The notes beneath the pieces were generated by a model. The model worked only from the letters and a program-made list of their open reading frames with translations. It was not told the DNA's origin and ran no database searches. From F-183 sp964627455 (GTDB lineage Bacteria; Acidobacteriota; Terriglobia; Bryobacterales; Bryobacteraceae): 64,000 nt of DNA. The translations under genes were made by a program, and so were the position numbers. The stretch is from contig CAZVKC010000017.1 in assembly GCA_964627455.1 (NCBI GenBank), positions 42,983-106,982 on the forward strand. The letters are read 5' to 3'. Of the stretch, positions 49,950 to 57,675 are shown piece after piece. Every line of letters begins with the position of its first letter. The stretch's first letter is position 1.

Positions 49950-51197
49950 TCACTGCGCGTTGACCGGGGACGGCGCCGCTGCGGAAGCGCGTAGCGGCAA
50001 TTGCCGCCGGACCATCGCTTCCATCAGTTCCTCGTGCGCTTTCTCATCCAGCACGTAGTAGCCATTGTGCAGCACCGCGAGCCCTTTGCTCGCCAGCATC
50101 ATGCAGAACTGCCGTTCACCCGGCGACAACCGTTCCAGCGGAATTCGCGCCAGACCCACTCCATCCGATTCCACCTTCCTTAGCAGGTCGCGCGCGAACA
50201 ACTGTTGATCCGTATCATCAACGGCCGCTCCCGCGTGCCGCCACCGCTCGCCCGGGGACCCGGCGAAATGCGGCCCCGCCGAAAACGCCAGCAGGAACAC
50301 GATCACGTCAATGAACGTCGCCAGCGAAAAGGAAAAGATGTGCCGCGCGGTCGGAGCGCTCAGCAGTTCCGTGAACGCCAGCAGCAATTCCTCCTGCCCC
50401 GTCGACGTCTTGTCGAGATGATCCGACAGCGCCGGGACCTCCGGACGCGCCAGCGGCGACTTGTTCAAGTGCGCCTCCACCTCGCTCCACGGAATCGCGT
50501 CGTACACCGCACGATACTGCCGGATCTGCTGCTCAGACGGATCCCCCGGCTTCAACGCCGCCCGGAACTCCTGCAGCGCTCGCCGCGAATCCTGCAACTG
50601 CGCCAGCGACTTCTGCGCCAGCTTCGTATACCGCTCGAACGCCGCATAGCGCACACCGGCCCCGGCGCCTTCGCGATACCCCGACTGCGCCTCCTGGGCC
50701 ACCGCCTCCCGCACCCGCTTCAGGTATGGATCCGCATCCTCCGCCCGCGCCGCAAACCCCTGCGACCGTTCAGCCTTCGTCATCTCTTCGAGCGCCAGGG
50801 CGTGTTTTTCCGCCTCCGCAATCGCTGCCGTCAACAGTTCCGACGCCTTGCCGGAAGAGGCGCTGATCGTGTCATACAACTGGCGCTCCACGATCGCCGG
50901 CCGCTCCTTCGACGAGAACCACGTGTACAGACTGACATACGAAAACGCGATCGACACCAGCGCGGTCATCCCGTACACAAAACCCAGCAGCGCCTTGTTG
51001 TGGCGCGCCGATCCCGCCAGCCAGGCCACCAGCACCAGCGCAGACTGGATCCCCAGTGACGCCAGGAACGCGAACCACGGCGACAGGTACAACGCCATGC
51101 CCTGGTACGTCGTGTACCAGGACACAACCGAAAGAAAGCAGGTCGAAACGAACAACCCCTGCACAAGCAGGGGCGAAGACGAACTCGTCGGAGACAA
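49950..51197 (-). CDS. Unrecognised membrane protein with a long coiled-coil central region
   Basis: 415 residues from TTG 51197, with GGAGGAG about 9 bases upstream. Three N-terminal hydrophobic helices (about 10-35, 37-60, 68-93) are followed by a long alpha-helical, Glu/Ala/Lys-rich coiled-coil stretch (100-270). A single hydrophobic helix (about 285-305, FSFSLATFIDVIVFLLAF) comes next, then a soluble C-terminal tail (310-415) with a winged-helix-like SPGERQFCMMLASKGLAVLHNGYYVLDE. I do not recognise the family. The layout (membrane anchor, helical segment, membrane segment, cytoplasmic domain) suggests a transducer or a phage-like holin/ATPase anchor. Convergent with the acidic protease gene. 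Confidence 0.7.
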   Translation of the reverse strand: MSPTSSSSPLLVQGLFVSTCFLSVVSWYTTYQGMALYLSPWFAFLASLGIQSALVLVAWLAGSARHNKALLGFVYGMTALVSIAFSYVSLYTWFSSKERPAIVERQLYDTISASSGKASELLTAAIAEAEKHALALEEMTKAERSQGFAARAEDADPYLKRVREAVAQEAQSGYREGAGAGVRYAAFERYTKLAQKSLAQLQDSRRALQEFRAALKPGDPSEQQIRQYRAVYDAIPWSEVEAHLNKSPLARPEVPALSDHLDKTSTGQEELLLAFTELLSAPTARHIFSFSLATFIDVIVFLLAFSAGPHFAGSPGERWRHAGAAVDDTDQQLFARDLLRKVESDGVGLARIPLERLSPGERQFCMMLASKGLAVLHNGYYVLDEKAHEELMEAMVRRQLPLRASAAAPSPVNAQ

Positions 51198-51255
51198 AAT
51201 CAGGGACTCCTCCTAACACTGGGGTAGGACGAGTTCCGAATCAGGCTTGTTCGGA

Positions 51256-51293
51256 GAAAAATAAAGGCGGCGACGGAGAAGGCCGGCGCCGCC
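51256..51293 (-). terminator. Intrinsic terminator (minus strand) upstream of the membrane-protein gene
   Basis: Read on the minus strand: GGCGGCG (51293-51287), a 14-base loop, CGCCGCC (51272-51266), then TTTATTTTTC (51265-51256). A 7-bp GC stem with a strong U-tract is a good Rho-independent terminator for the transcript coming from 52577. The remainder of the gap (51294-51467) is AT-rich (51380-51470 notably) and shows no gene. Confidence 0.75.
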
Positions 51294-51467
51294 ACTTCAG
51301 GGGGCTTGCCGATACCGATTGAGGGGTTTTCGTGAGTTGCCTTCAGGGAAGGAGACTAGCCATCACGAAGATCGGATCAGCCTTAAGATACCTTAATCAT
51401 AAACGATTCTTAATACATAGCGCAAGCAGATACTTCCTAGGTCAAACGTTTAGATTTTGCATAAGAA

Positions 51468-52577
51468 TCAGGCGCCCCGCCGGGCCTTCATCGGCAGGAC
51501 TTTCCGTTCTTGAACACCCGCTGGCAACCGCATCGCCGGACCCGCAGGATCCTCGCCTCGGGGCGCGATTCGGTGCGACGCTTCAACAAGTTGCACATTC
51601 CCCGTGCCGCCGATCAGTTGATTCTGCCGGTTGACGTCTACCGAAAAAACCAGTTGCAGCGCCGCCGGAAACTCGTCCGTCGGGCTCATGTTCAGCGCTC
51701 CTGCCAGATCCTCGAGGTTCTCGGGCTCCGCAAAGTACCGCGCCACGGCCTCGAGCGCCCGGTCATGCCGCGCCTCGAACATCCAAAGCCGGGATTTCCG
51801 GTTCCACCGGCTGGCGAAGGTCGACACCAGCGCATAGACAGTCCGTGGCGCTCCCGACTCCCCGTCCTGCCATCGAACCTTCCCGCCGTCGGTGATCGCA
51901 CAGTCCGGGTGCGTCCGCCACACCAGTTCTTCCGGGAAGGTCACCTGCGAAATCACATGATTCGAATCGCTGTTGCCCACCAGAACCAGGTTGCGCTCCG
52001 CCTCGTCCGGATCGGCCGTGAAGGATCCCGCGTCCTGGTCGTCGCAGGCAATCCCGTTCACCCAGAAGATCCGTGAGAAATGCTTCACCACCTGCCAGTC
52101 GCCCTGCGCCGCCAGGATCCGCCCTTTCACCGCGTCAACCGTCGGGTACAGGATCGACACCGGCAAGGCCCGCAACCCGGGCATGTTAGGAAACAGCCCC
52201 GTCCACCATTTCCTTAAGTAGAAACCGGGGAGTTCGAGATGAGGCTTCAGAATGAACGTATTGCGGCGCAGCTTGACTTCTTCGCTGTGCCGCCCCGACC
52301 GCGCCTCTTCAATCGAAAGGATGTTGGTCAGCTTGTCCCGCCGCGCCGTCTCTTCCAGCAACTCCCGCAATTCCGATACTTTACGGCGGATGGTCCGCTC
52401 GTCCATGTCCAGCAGGACCTCGGGAAGATCGGCGCTCGCCTTGGGATCCCGGGTGCGGGCGTGCACCGCATCGTACAACCGCGCGAAGTTCCGGAACTCC
52501 GGCCGCTTCTCGACATACTCCCGCCCAAAGGCCTCAGCCAGTTGCAGGACCACCGGATTGGGAGCTTCGGGGAGCAT
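51468..52577 (-). CDS. Unrecognised protein with N-terminal helical region and Rossmann-like C-terminal half
   Basis: 369 residues. The N-terminal 100 residues are helical and basic, possibly DNA- or protein-binding (DERTIRRKVSELRELLEETARRDKL). The rest has two spaced elements, ERNLVLVGNSDSNHVISQVTFPEE and TVYALVSTFASRWNRKSRLWMFEARHDRALEAVARYFAEPENLEDL, then an EFPAALQLVFSVDV strand. That combination resembles uncharacterised Solibacter-type proteins with a DNA-binding start and a nucleotide-binding-like end (from memory, not searched). Divergent from an ECF sigma gene across a long palindrome. Function unknown. Confidence 0.68.
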   Translation of the reverse strand: MLPEAPNPVVLQLAEAFGREYVEKRPEFRNFARLYDAVHARTRDPKASADLPEVLLDMDERTIRRKVSELRELLEETARRDKLTNILSIEEARSGRHSEEVKLRRNTFILKPHLELPGFYLRKWWTGLFPNMPGLRALPVSILYPTVDAVKGRILAAQGDWQVVKHFSRIFWVNGIACDDQDAGSFTADPDEAERNLVLVGNSDSNHVISQVTFPEELVWRTHPDCAITDGGKVRWQDGESGAPRTVYALVSTFASRWNRKSRLWMFEARHDRALEAVARYFAEPENLEDLAGALNMSPTDEFPAALQLVFSVDVNRQNQLIGGTGNVQLVEASHRIAPRGEDPAGPAMRLPAGVQERKVLPMKARRGA

Positions 52578-52633
52578 TGTGGCAGCTAACCGGACAAACC
52601 GGCGCGCCGTTTAGCTTCGGGCGCTCCGATATG

Positions 52634-52668
52634 TTCCGAATTGTAACGGATATCCGGACAATTTGGAA
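52634..52668. promoter_or_regulatory. 35-base imperfect palindrome in the divergent promoter
   Basis: Outer arms TTCCGAATTGT (52634-52644) and ACAATTTGGAA (52658-52668) pair with one G-T mismatch, around a perfect inner palindrome CGGATATCCG (52647-52656). It is centred between the starts at 52577 (minus) and 52718 (plus), about 50-60 bases from each. This is the position and symmetry of an operator for a dimeric or tetrameric regulator, possibly the 52577 product itself. Confidence 0.6.
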
Positions 52669-52717
52669 GCGTCCGTTCTGCCTAAATATTTCGTTTGTTT
52701 TCAGGCACTTTGGATGC

Positions 52718-53203
52718 ATGACGACGCTCACCCACGACACCCGCACCGAACGAATCATTGCATCCCGAGAAGGTTTCAAACGTTTCGGACAGAAAATGTT
52801 AGGAAATTCGTTTTCCGCCGACGACATCGCCCAGGAGACCGCGATGCGCGTCTGGATCCACCGCCATCGCCTCGGAAAGGACGGCGACGTCGTCCCCTAC
52901 GGCTACCGCACCGCCTGGAACCTCACCCACGACCTTCAGCGCAAATCCAAACGCATCGCCCCCGGCGGCCTCGACTCCTGCGACCCGAAGTACATGCGCC
53001 GCGAGGACAGCGATCCGATCCAGGCCGCCCTCTGCCGCACGGCTCTTGCCTGCCTTGACGAGCGCCAGTTCACCATCGTGCGCCTGTTCTACTGGGAAGG
53101 CTGGACCACCGCCGAAATTGGCGCCCACCTCGGCATGAGCGAAGGCCTCGTCCAGGTGACGCTCCATCGCGCCCGCAAGAAGATGAAAGATCGCCTCTCG
53201 TAA
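52718..53203 (+). CDS. ECF-type RNA polymerase sigma factor (second)
   Basis: 161 residues from ATG 52718; the open frame extends upstream across the palindrome, so this start is preferred. Region 2 is FGQKMLGNSFSADDIAQETAMRVW with GYRTAWNLTHDLQRKSKR. Region 4 is CLDERQFTIVRLFYWEGWTTAEIGAHLGMSE with LVQVTLHRARKKMKDRL. No anti-sigma gene follows; a stand-alone, shorter ECF factor. It may control the divergent 52577 gene. It is 42 bases upstream of sthA, so read-through is possible. Confidence 0.88.
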   Translation: MTTLTHDTRTERIIASREGFKRFGQKMLGNSFSADDIAQETAMRVWIHRHRLGKDGDVVPYGYRTAWNLTHDLQRKSKRIAPGGLDSCDPKYMRREDSDPIQAALCRTALACLDERQFTIVRLFYWEGWTTAEIGAHLGMSEGLVQVTLHRARKKMKDRLS

Positions 53204-53245
53204 TGCCGCGCCATTCCGCTGTACTCTGAAAAGACCACGGGCAAC

Positions 53246-54831
53246 ATGGCGCAATCACATTACGACCTCCTCATCATCGGCAGCGGCCCCGCCGGCCACC
53301 ACGCGGCGATCGAAGCCGCCAAAGCAGGCAAGAACGTCGCCATCATCGACCGCTGCTCCGACATCGGCGGCGTCTGCCTCCATACCGGAACCATCCCCAG
53401 CAAGACCCTGCGCGAAGCCGTTCTTTTCCTGAGCGGCTTCCGCCAGCGCTCGTTCTACGGACGCGGCTATCGCGTCAAGGCCAAGATCCAGATTGAGGAT
53501 CTGATGTTCCGCGTCTCCGAGGTCATCAAGCGCCAGTACGCCGTGCTGTCCGATCAACTGCAACGCGCCGGCATCGAAGTGATCGATGGACACGCGCGGT
53601 TCAGCGCCGAGGATCCGCACGTTCTCGAGGTCACCAATCCGCACGACCTCTCTGAGCCGCCGCGCCACCATTCCGCGGACTACATTCTCATCGCCTGCGG
53701 AACGCGCCCCGCCCGCCGTCCTGACGTCCCCTTCGAAGCGCCGCAAGTTTACGATTCCGACGAGTTCATCCAGATCACCGAAGGCGAACTCCCGAAGTCC
53801 ATCATCGTGGTCGGAGGCGGCGTCATCGGCCTCGAATACGCGTCAATGGTCTCCGCGCTCGGCAGTTCCGTCACGGTCGTCGAAGCCCGCAACACGCTGC
53901 TCGCCCATGTCGACGAAGAGATCACGCAGGCGTTGATGTATCAGCTTCGCCGCACCGGCGTCACCTTCCGGCTCGGCGAAAAGGTCACATCCGTCACCGT
54001 CGTCGATGACAAATCCCCGGTAACTGCGACCCTCGAAAGCGGCAAGACTCTCACCGCCGCCGCGCTTCTCTATGCCGTGGGACGTCAGCCCAACACCGAC
54101 AGCCTCAACCTCGCCGCCGTGGGACTCAGCACCGTCGAACGCGGCCAACTCGCCGTCAACGAATCGTTCCAGACCGCCGTCCCGCACATCTACGCCGCCG
54201 GCGATGTCGTCGGATTTCCCTCGCTTGCCTCGACTTCGATGGAACAGGGCCGGCTCGCAGCGCGCCATATGTTCGGCGAACCGCACGTCAGCCGCCCCGA
54301 GATGTTGCCGTACGGCATCTACACCATTCCCGAGATCTCGATGATCGGCCGCAACGAGCAGCAGCTGACGAACGACAAGATCCCGTACGAGGTCGGCATC
54401 GCGTCCTTCGATGAAGTGGCGAAGGCGCAAATCACCGGAGACACCACCGGCATCCTGAAGCTGATCTTCTACTCGGAAACCCTGCAATTACTGGGCGTCC
54501 ACATCATCGGCGACGGCGCCGCGGAACTCATCCACATCGGCCAGACGCTCATGATGTCGAACGGTACGATCCGAGTTCTCTGCGACACCGTATTCAACTA
54601 TCCGTCGCTCGCCGAAGCCTACCGGGTCGCCGCCAACAACGGACTCGACCGCCTGCGCCTCCGCACCGGCGNNNNNNNNNNNNNNNNNNNNNNNNNNNNN
54701 NNNNNNNNNNNNNNNNNNNNNNNNNNNNNNNNNNNNNNNNNNNNNNNNNNNNNNNNNNNNNNNNNNNNNNNGCCTACCGGGTCGCCGCCAACAACGGACT
54801 CGACCGCCTGCGCCTCCGCACCGGCGGCTGA
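53246..54831 (+). CDS. sthA: Soluble NAD(P)+ transhydrogenase (FAD pyridine nucleotide-disulfide family), interrupted by an artificial gap
   Basis: Start MAQSHYDLLIIGSGPAGHHAA with FAD motif. GGVCLHTGTIPSKTLREA replaces the redox disulfide by C-x4-T, as in SthA rather than lipoamide dehydrogenase. NAD motif IIVVGGGVIGLEYASMVSALGS; second FAD motif VPHIYAAGDVVGFPSLA. It balances NADPH and NADH in the cytoplasm. 100 Ns occupy 54672-54771. If the 55-base repeat on both sides is collapsed, the frame closes as GLDRLRLRTGG and stop TGA at 54829-54831, giving 476 residues, near the usual size (about 466). As written the frame shifts and runs past 54831; that tail is false. Confidence 0.93.
54617..54826 (+). 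repeat. Exact 55-base direct repeat flanking the N gap
   Basis: 54617-54671 and 54772-54826 are identical over 55 bases, beginning GCCTACCGGGTCGCC and ending CGCACCGGCG. The gap of exactly 100 Ns sits between. This looks like overlapping contig ends of a de Bruijn graph assembly (k of 55 would give this) joined with a default gap, not a biological duplication. It adds 155 bases and a frameshift to sthA. Confidence 0.9.
54672..54771. other. Assembly gap of 100 Ns
   Basis: One hundred consecutive undetermined bases inside the sthA 3' end. The round number and the repeated flanks indicate a placeholder rather than a measured length; collapsing the flanks leaves no missing sequence. Confidence 0.98.
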
Positions 54832-54872
54832 AAGTCTTCGCAACTGAGACTAGGCACGAGCCGAATGTCGAT

Positions 54873-55328
54873 CTAAAAAGCCTTCGGACTTCGAAAGAGC
54901 CTTGTGTCGAAGACGAAAGGCCGCACGGACTTTGTCACAATCTGGAACGCTTCAGGATGCAAAGGATTGAGAAGGAAGTTCAATTCAGTCGGGACAATAA
55001 CTGAAGGGACGCCAAGGATAGCGGACCGTTTCGACCGCAACCAGGATTCCCCAATCTCCTGTGTTACGGTCCTATCGTTGGACCACGCCGCGGGCAGCAC
55101 GGCTGGATCGAACTTTTCGATGAGTTGGTTGGGGACATCCAGTTCCAGGGCTACCCATCCGAGAGGAGCGGTCTCGTGATGCACTCGAGATTCCAACACC
55201 GCTAGTGAGATCGTCGAAGCCGTATAGACGATTCGGCTTCCCCGTCGATGCCATCGGCCATCCGAAAAAAGCCCACCTGCGCCATCGAGAGCTGTTCGAT
55301 CGTGGCGGCAGAGCCGAAAGACATTCAC
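54873..55328 (-). CDS. RES-domain toxin
   Basis: 151 residues from a GTG, 5 bases after the antitoxin stop. It follows the RES domain: MNVFRLCRHDRTALDGAGGLFSDGRWHRRGSRIVYTASTISLAVLESRVH, with conserved Arg (GRWHRRG), Tyr (VYTA) and Glu (LAVLE) forming the NAD-binding pocket, and the C-terminal NPLHPEAFQIV loop with LFDTRLFRS-type VFDTRLFRS. RES toxins (ParT, MbcT, Res) degrade or phosphorolyse NAD+. The local sequence has lower GC and freer third positions than flanking genes, consistent with horizontal acquisition. Confidence 0.9.
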   Translation of the reverse strand: MNVFRLCRHDRTALDGAGGLFSDGRWHRRGSRIVYTASTISLAVLESRVHHETAPLGWVALELDVPNQLIEKFDPAVLPAAWSNDRTVTQEIGESWLRSKRSAILGVPSVIVPTELNFLLNPLHPEAFQIVTKSVRPFVFDTRLFRSPKAF

Positions 55329-55333
55329 GGGGA

Positions 55334-55768
55334 TTAGTAGAAAATTCCGTGCTCGATGCGGGCCAGTTGGGCCTTCACTGCCTCGCGCCCCTCGGCATCA
55401 TGCAACATCGCCACAGGCGGTCTTCCGTCGAAAACGTCAGAGGGCAGAGTAAGCCAGTCAAGAGCGCGCCCCGAATCGGAGAAGACGATGCATGCTTCTC
55501 CAAACACGGTCAGAGCCTCGTCCACCTGAGCCTCGGTTGTCTCTGCAGATGCAGTCGCAAGCGCCTGGCGAAAGGCAGCCACGGCGCCAGCCGGACTTGG
55601 CGATCCAGGAAGAACACCGGAAAGCAATGTCGCCAGAATCGGCCTTGCCGCGGGTTGTCTATGCTGTTCCGCCATTCTGCCGACATCGTACCACGGTGTG
55701 TCTGCAGCAGCATGCCACTCCGCGATCTCAGCATGAAACTTCGAACAGGCAGGACCCGGCCTTCCCAA
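55334..55768 (-). CDS. Xre/MbcA/ParS-type antitoxin of the RES toxin
   Basis: Up to 144 residues from TTG 55768, which has an ideal GGGGAGG box 5 bases upstream; an ATG at 55675 would give 113 residues, the size of M. tuberculosis MbcA, without that box. The C-terminal toxin-binding domain (DUF2384 type) is clear: DEALTVFGEACIVFSDSGRALDWLTLPSDVFDGRPPVAML then GREAVKAQLARIEHGIFY, the tail that plugs the toxin pocket. The N-terminal helical part is divergent from Xre. It lies upstream of and is transcribed with the toxin gene, the Xre-RES order. Autoregulation through its own DNA binding is expected. Confidence 0.87.
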   Translation of the reverse strand: MGRPGPACSKFHAEIAEWHAAADTPWYDVGRMAEQHRQPAARPILATLLSGVLPGSPSPAGAVAAFRQALATASAETTEAQVDEALTVFGEACIVFSDSGRALDWLTLPSDVFDGRPPVAMLHDAEGREAVKAQLARIEHGIFY

Positions 55769-55866
55769 ACTGGCCTCCCCTTAACTGCGGGATCCCCTGT
55801 GAACCAGCCAGTTCGGACATCCCCGATATGGCCGAGCCCTGCCTACCCGATCCTGCAAAATGCCTC

Positions 55867-57027
55867 TTACGGCAGCCGCACCCCGCGCCGCGCTGCCCAC
55901 TGCGAACCCAAATCGAACTGCAGATCCTCCGGCATCTCCCGCTCCGCGATCGTGAAGATCTTCGTCTCCTCTTTCTCAAAGTGCTTGTACGTGTCCGTGA
56001 CCGTCTCCTGCAGCAACCGCCGCGCCTCCACTACCTCGGTCGCCTCCGCCACAGCCTGCAACAGTCCGCGAATCACCTGGTGATCCGTCAACCCCGGACT
56101 CCCGTCCGCATTCGGCGCCGGAACCGGCAAATGCCCTTCGATCGGCGGCCGCAGGACCTCGTCCTCGATATCCGCATGCGACACCAGCACCGCGCCCAGA
56201 CACGCCGCAAGCGTTTTCACTTCCTCGAGCGAGGCATGCAGCGTTCGCACCCGCAGAAACGCCAGCAGCGGATACATCGCCCCGTGCTCGCCCTTCAACG
56301 CGTCCTGCAGCCGGATCGGCGCCCGTGGACCCTCACTCTTCCGCCGCTGCGAAATCGCCGCCAGGGCCCGCGGGAACAGGATGTTGTTCTCCAGATGAAT
56401 GTGGAGATGCAGGTCCTGCTCCAGTTCCCGCAGGCCGGTCATCAGCGCGCGATACGTGACACAGGCGTAATCGGGGATCTCGTAGTTTTCGGTAATTCGG
56501 CGAATCTGCGCCAGCAGATCCCCGGCCTCTTCGTGCTCCGATCCGAGATCCCGCAAATCGCCCGGGATCGCACGTCCCGACTCGATCGCCGGAAACACTT
56601 CTGTTTCCTCTTTCAACAGATGCTCGTCCAACGACGCGTGCAGAGACTGAAAAGCCTCGGGCAAACCAGGCAGCGTCTCACCGTAACGCTGGTTGTACAC
56701 GCGATACACCTTCTCGAGCCTCCGCGCGATCGCCGGCAACTCGCGCCGCAGATAGCCGTGGTGGACATCTACAATGTGCCGGATCAACACCGGAACAGGC
56801 GCCACAGCCCAGTCCCGCCCGGAATCCGCATTGCCCGCCAGCGCTTCCTGCAGCTCACTCTCGATCACCGCCGGATCGAGCCCCTTGCTCGCGCAAACCT
56901 CCTCCAGCGGACGCTTCCCGCCGCAACAATAATCAATGCCGTGCCGTTCGAACACCCGCACCGCGGCAAGTGATTGCGCCGCAATTTCCGCCACTGTCGG
57001 CTGGCTGCTGCTGGTCGTGACTAACAT
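55867..57027 (-). CDS. RIC/ScdA-type iron-sulfur repair protein with two hemerythrin domains
   Basis: 386 residues. The N-terminal ScdA domain (1-60) has the Cys-Cys motif (VFERHGIDYCCGGKRPLEEVC). The first hemerythrin domain (about 70-225) has IRHIVDVHHGYLRRELP, LHASLDEHLLKEETEVFP, LGSEHEEAGDLL and LHLHIHLENNILFP, which is canonical RIC/YtfE. A second hemerythrin-like domain (about 245-370) has LKGEHGAMYPLL, LVSHADIEDEVLRPP, LTDHQVIRGLL and YKHFEKEETKIFT. Single-hemerythrin RIC proteins repair nitrosylated Fe-S clusters; the tandem is atypical. Divergent from the NsrR-like gene with NsrR-type boxes between, so NO-induced expression is likely. Confidence 0.92.
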   Translation of the reverse strand: MLVTTSSSQPTVAEIAAQSLAAVRVFERHGIDYCCGGKRPLEEVCASKGLDPAVIESELQEALAGNADSGRDWAVAPVPVLIRHIVDVHHGYLRRELPAIARRLEKVYRVYNQRYGETLPGLPEAFQSLHASLDEHLLKEETEVFPAIESGRAIPGDLRDLGSEHEEAGDLLAQIRRITENYEIPDYACVTYRALMTGLRELEQDLHLHIHLENNILFPRALAAISQRRKSEGPRAPIRLQDALKGEHGAMYPLLAFLRVRTLHASLEEVKTLAACLGAVLVSHADIEDEVLRPPIEGHLPVPAPNADGSPGLTDHQVIRGLLQAVAEATEVVEARRLLQETVTDTYKHFEKEETKIFTIAEREMPEDLQFDLGSQWAARRGVRLP

Positions 57028-57061
57028 GATCGTGATACCTCTTCCGGACCCGCTTCTCTTA

Positions 57062-57084
57062 AAGATTGATCCTGAATATATCTT
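57062..57084. promoter_or_regulatory. Candidate NsrR box 1
   Basis: Two 11-base half-sites separated by one base: AAGATTGATCC (57062-57072), T, and GAATATATCTT (57074-57084). This is the 11-1-11 layout of the NsrR operator (AAGAT..ATCTT ends). It lies 35 bases from the RIC gene start and 53 from the regulator start, so it could repress both. Confidence 0.65.
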
Positions 57085-57103
57085 AAAACGAGTGGCGCCG
57101 GAA

Positions 57104-57126
57104 AAGCAATAGCGTTAATATATCTT
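57104..57126. promoter_or_regulatory. Candidate NsrR box 2 (weaker)
   Basis: AAGCAATAGCG (57104-57114), T, TAATATATCTT (57116-57126). The right half repeats the ATATATCTT core of box 1 in the same orientation; the left half is degenerate. It ends 10 bases before the regulator ATG, suiting autorepression. Confidence 0.5.
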
Positions 57127-57136
57127 TTAGCGGCGC

Positions 57137-57610
57137 ATGAATCTGACCCTCCAGTCCGACTACACCTTCCGGGTCCTCATGATGCTGGCCGCGCGGGCGC
57201 CGGAAACGGTCACCATCCAGGAAATCGCGGACCATTACCGGATCTCGAAAGGCCACCTCATGGTCATCGTCCACCGCCTCGGCGGACTCGGATTCCTCGA
57301 GAACACCCGCGGGCGCGGCGGCGGGATCCGCCTGGCAAGACCCCCATCCGACATCCGCCTTGATGAAATCGTCAAGGCCGTCGAACCGGGCTTCCAGATC
57401 GTCGAATGCTTCCGCCCCGGCGACGAAAATAGTTGCATCATCACCGGCCCCTGCAAGCTCCGCAAGGTTCTCGCGGACGCCCTGCAGGCATGGTTCGACG
57501 TGCTGCACCAATACACGGTGGCGGACCTCGTCGGCAACAACCCGCCCTTGCTGCAATTGCTGCAAGTCCAACCGGAAAGTAGCCCGGAAATCCGGGATCC
57601 AAACAGATAG
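57137..57610 (+). CDS. nsrR: Rrf2-family NsrR-like nitric oxide-sensing repressor
   Basis: 157 residues. The winged-helix start MNLTLQSDYTFRVLMMLAARAPETVTIQEIADHYRISKGHLMVIVHRLGGLGFLENTRGRGGGIRLA is standard Rrf2. Three cluster cysteines lie in ECFRPGDENSC and GPCKLR, C-x8-C-x5-C, as in NsrR. NsrR carries a [4Fe-4S] cluster and releases DNA on NO. Its upstream region holds two NsrR-type boxes, and it sits between the RIC repair gene and the molybdoenzyme operon, whose first gene starts 65 bases downstream. IscR or a general Rrf2 factor is the alternative; the operator and neighbours favour NsrR. Confidence 0.9.
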   Translation: MNLTLQSDYTFRVLMMLAARAPETVTIQEIADHYRISKGHLMVIVHRLGGLGFLENTRGRGGGIRLARPPSDIRLDEIVKAVEPGFQIVECFRPGDENSCIITGPCKLRKVLADALQAWFDVLHQYTVADLVGNNPPLLQLLQVQPESSPEIRDPNR

Positions 57611-57675
57611 AATATGTGGAAACAGGCGATCGACCGCAGCACTGGCAAGCCGTTCATCCACGCAGGGGAGGCTGT

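Noticed and set aside
54832..54847. Extension of sthA beyond 54831
   Set aside because: It is a frameshifted reading of the repeated segment created by the artificial gap.
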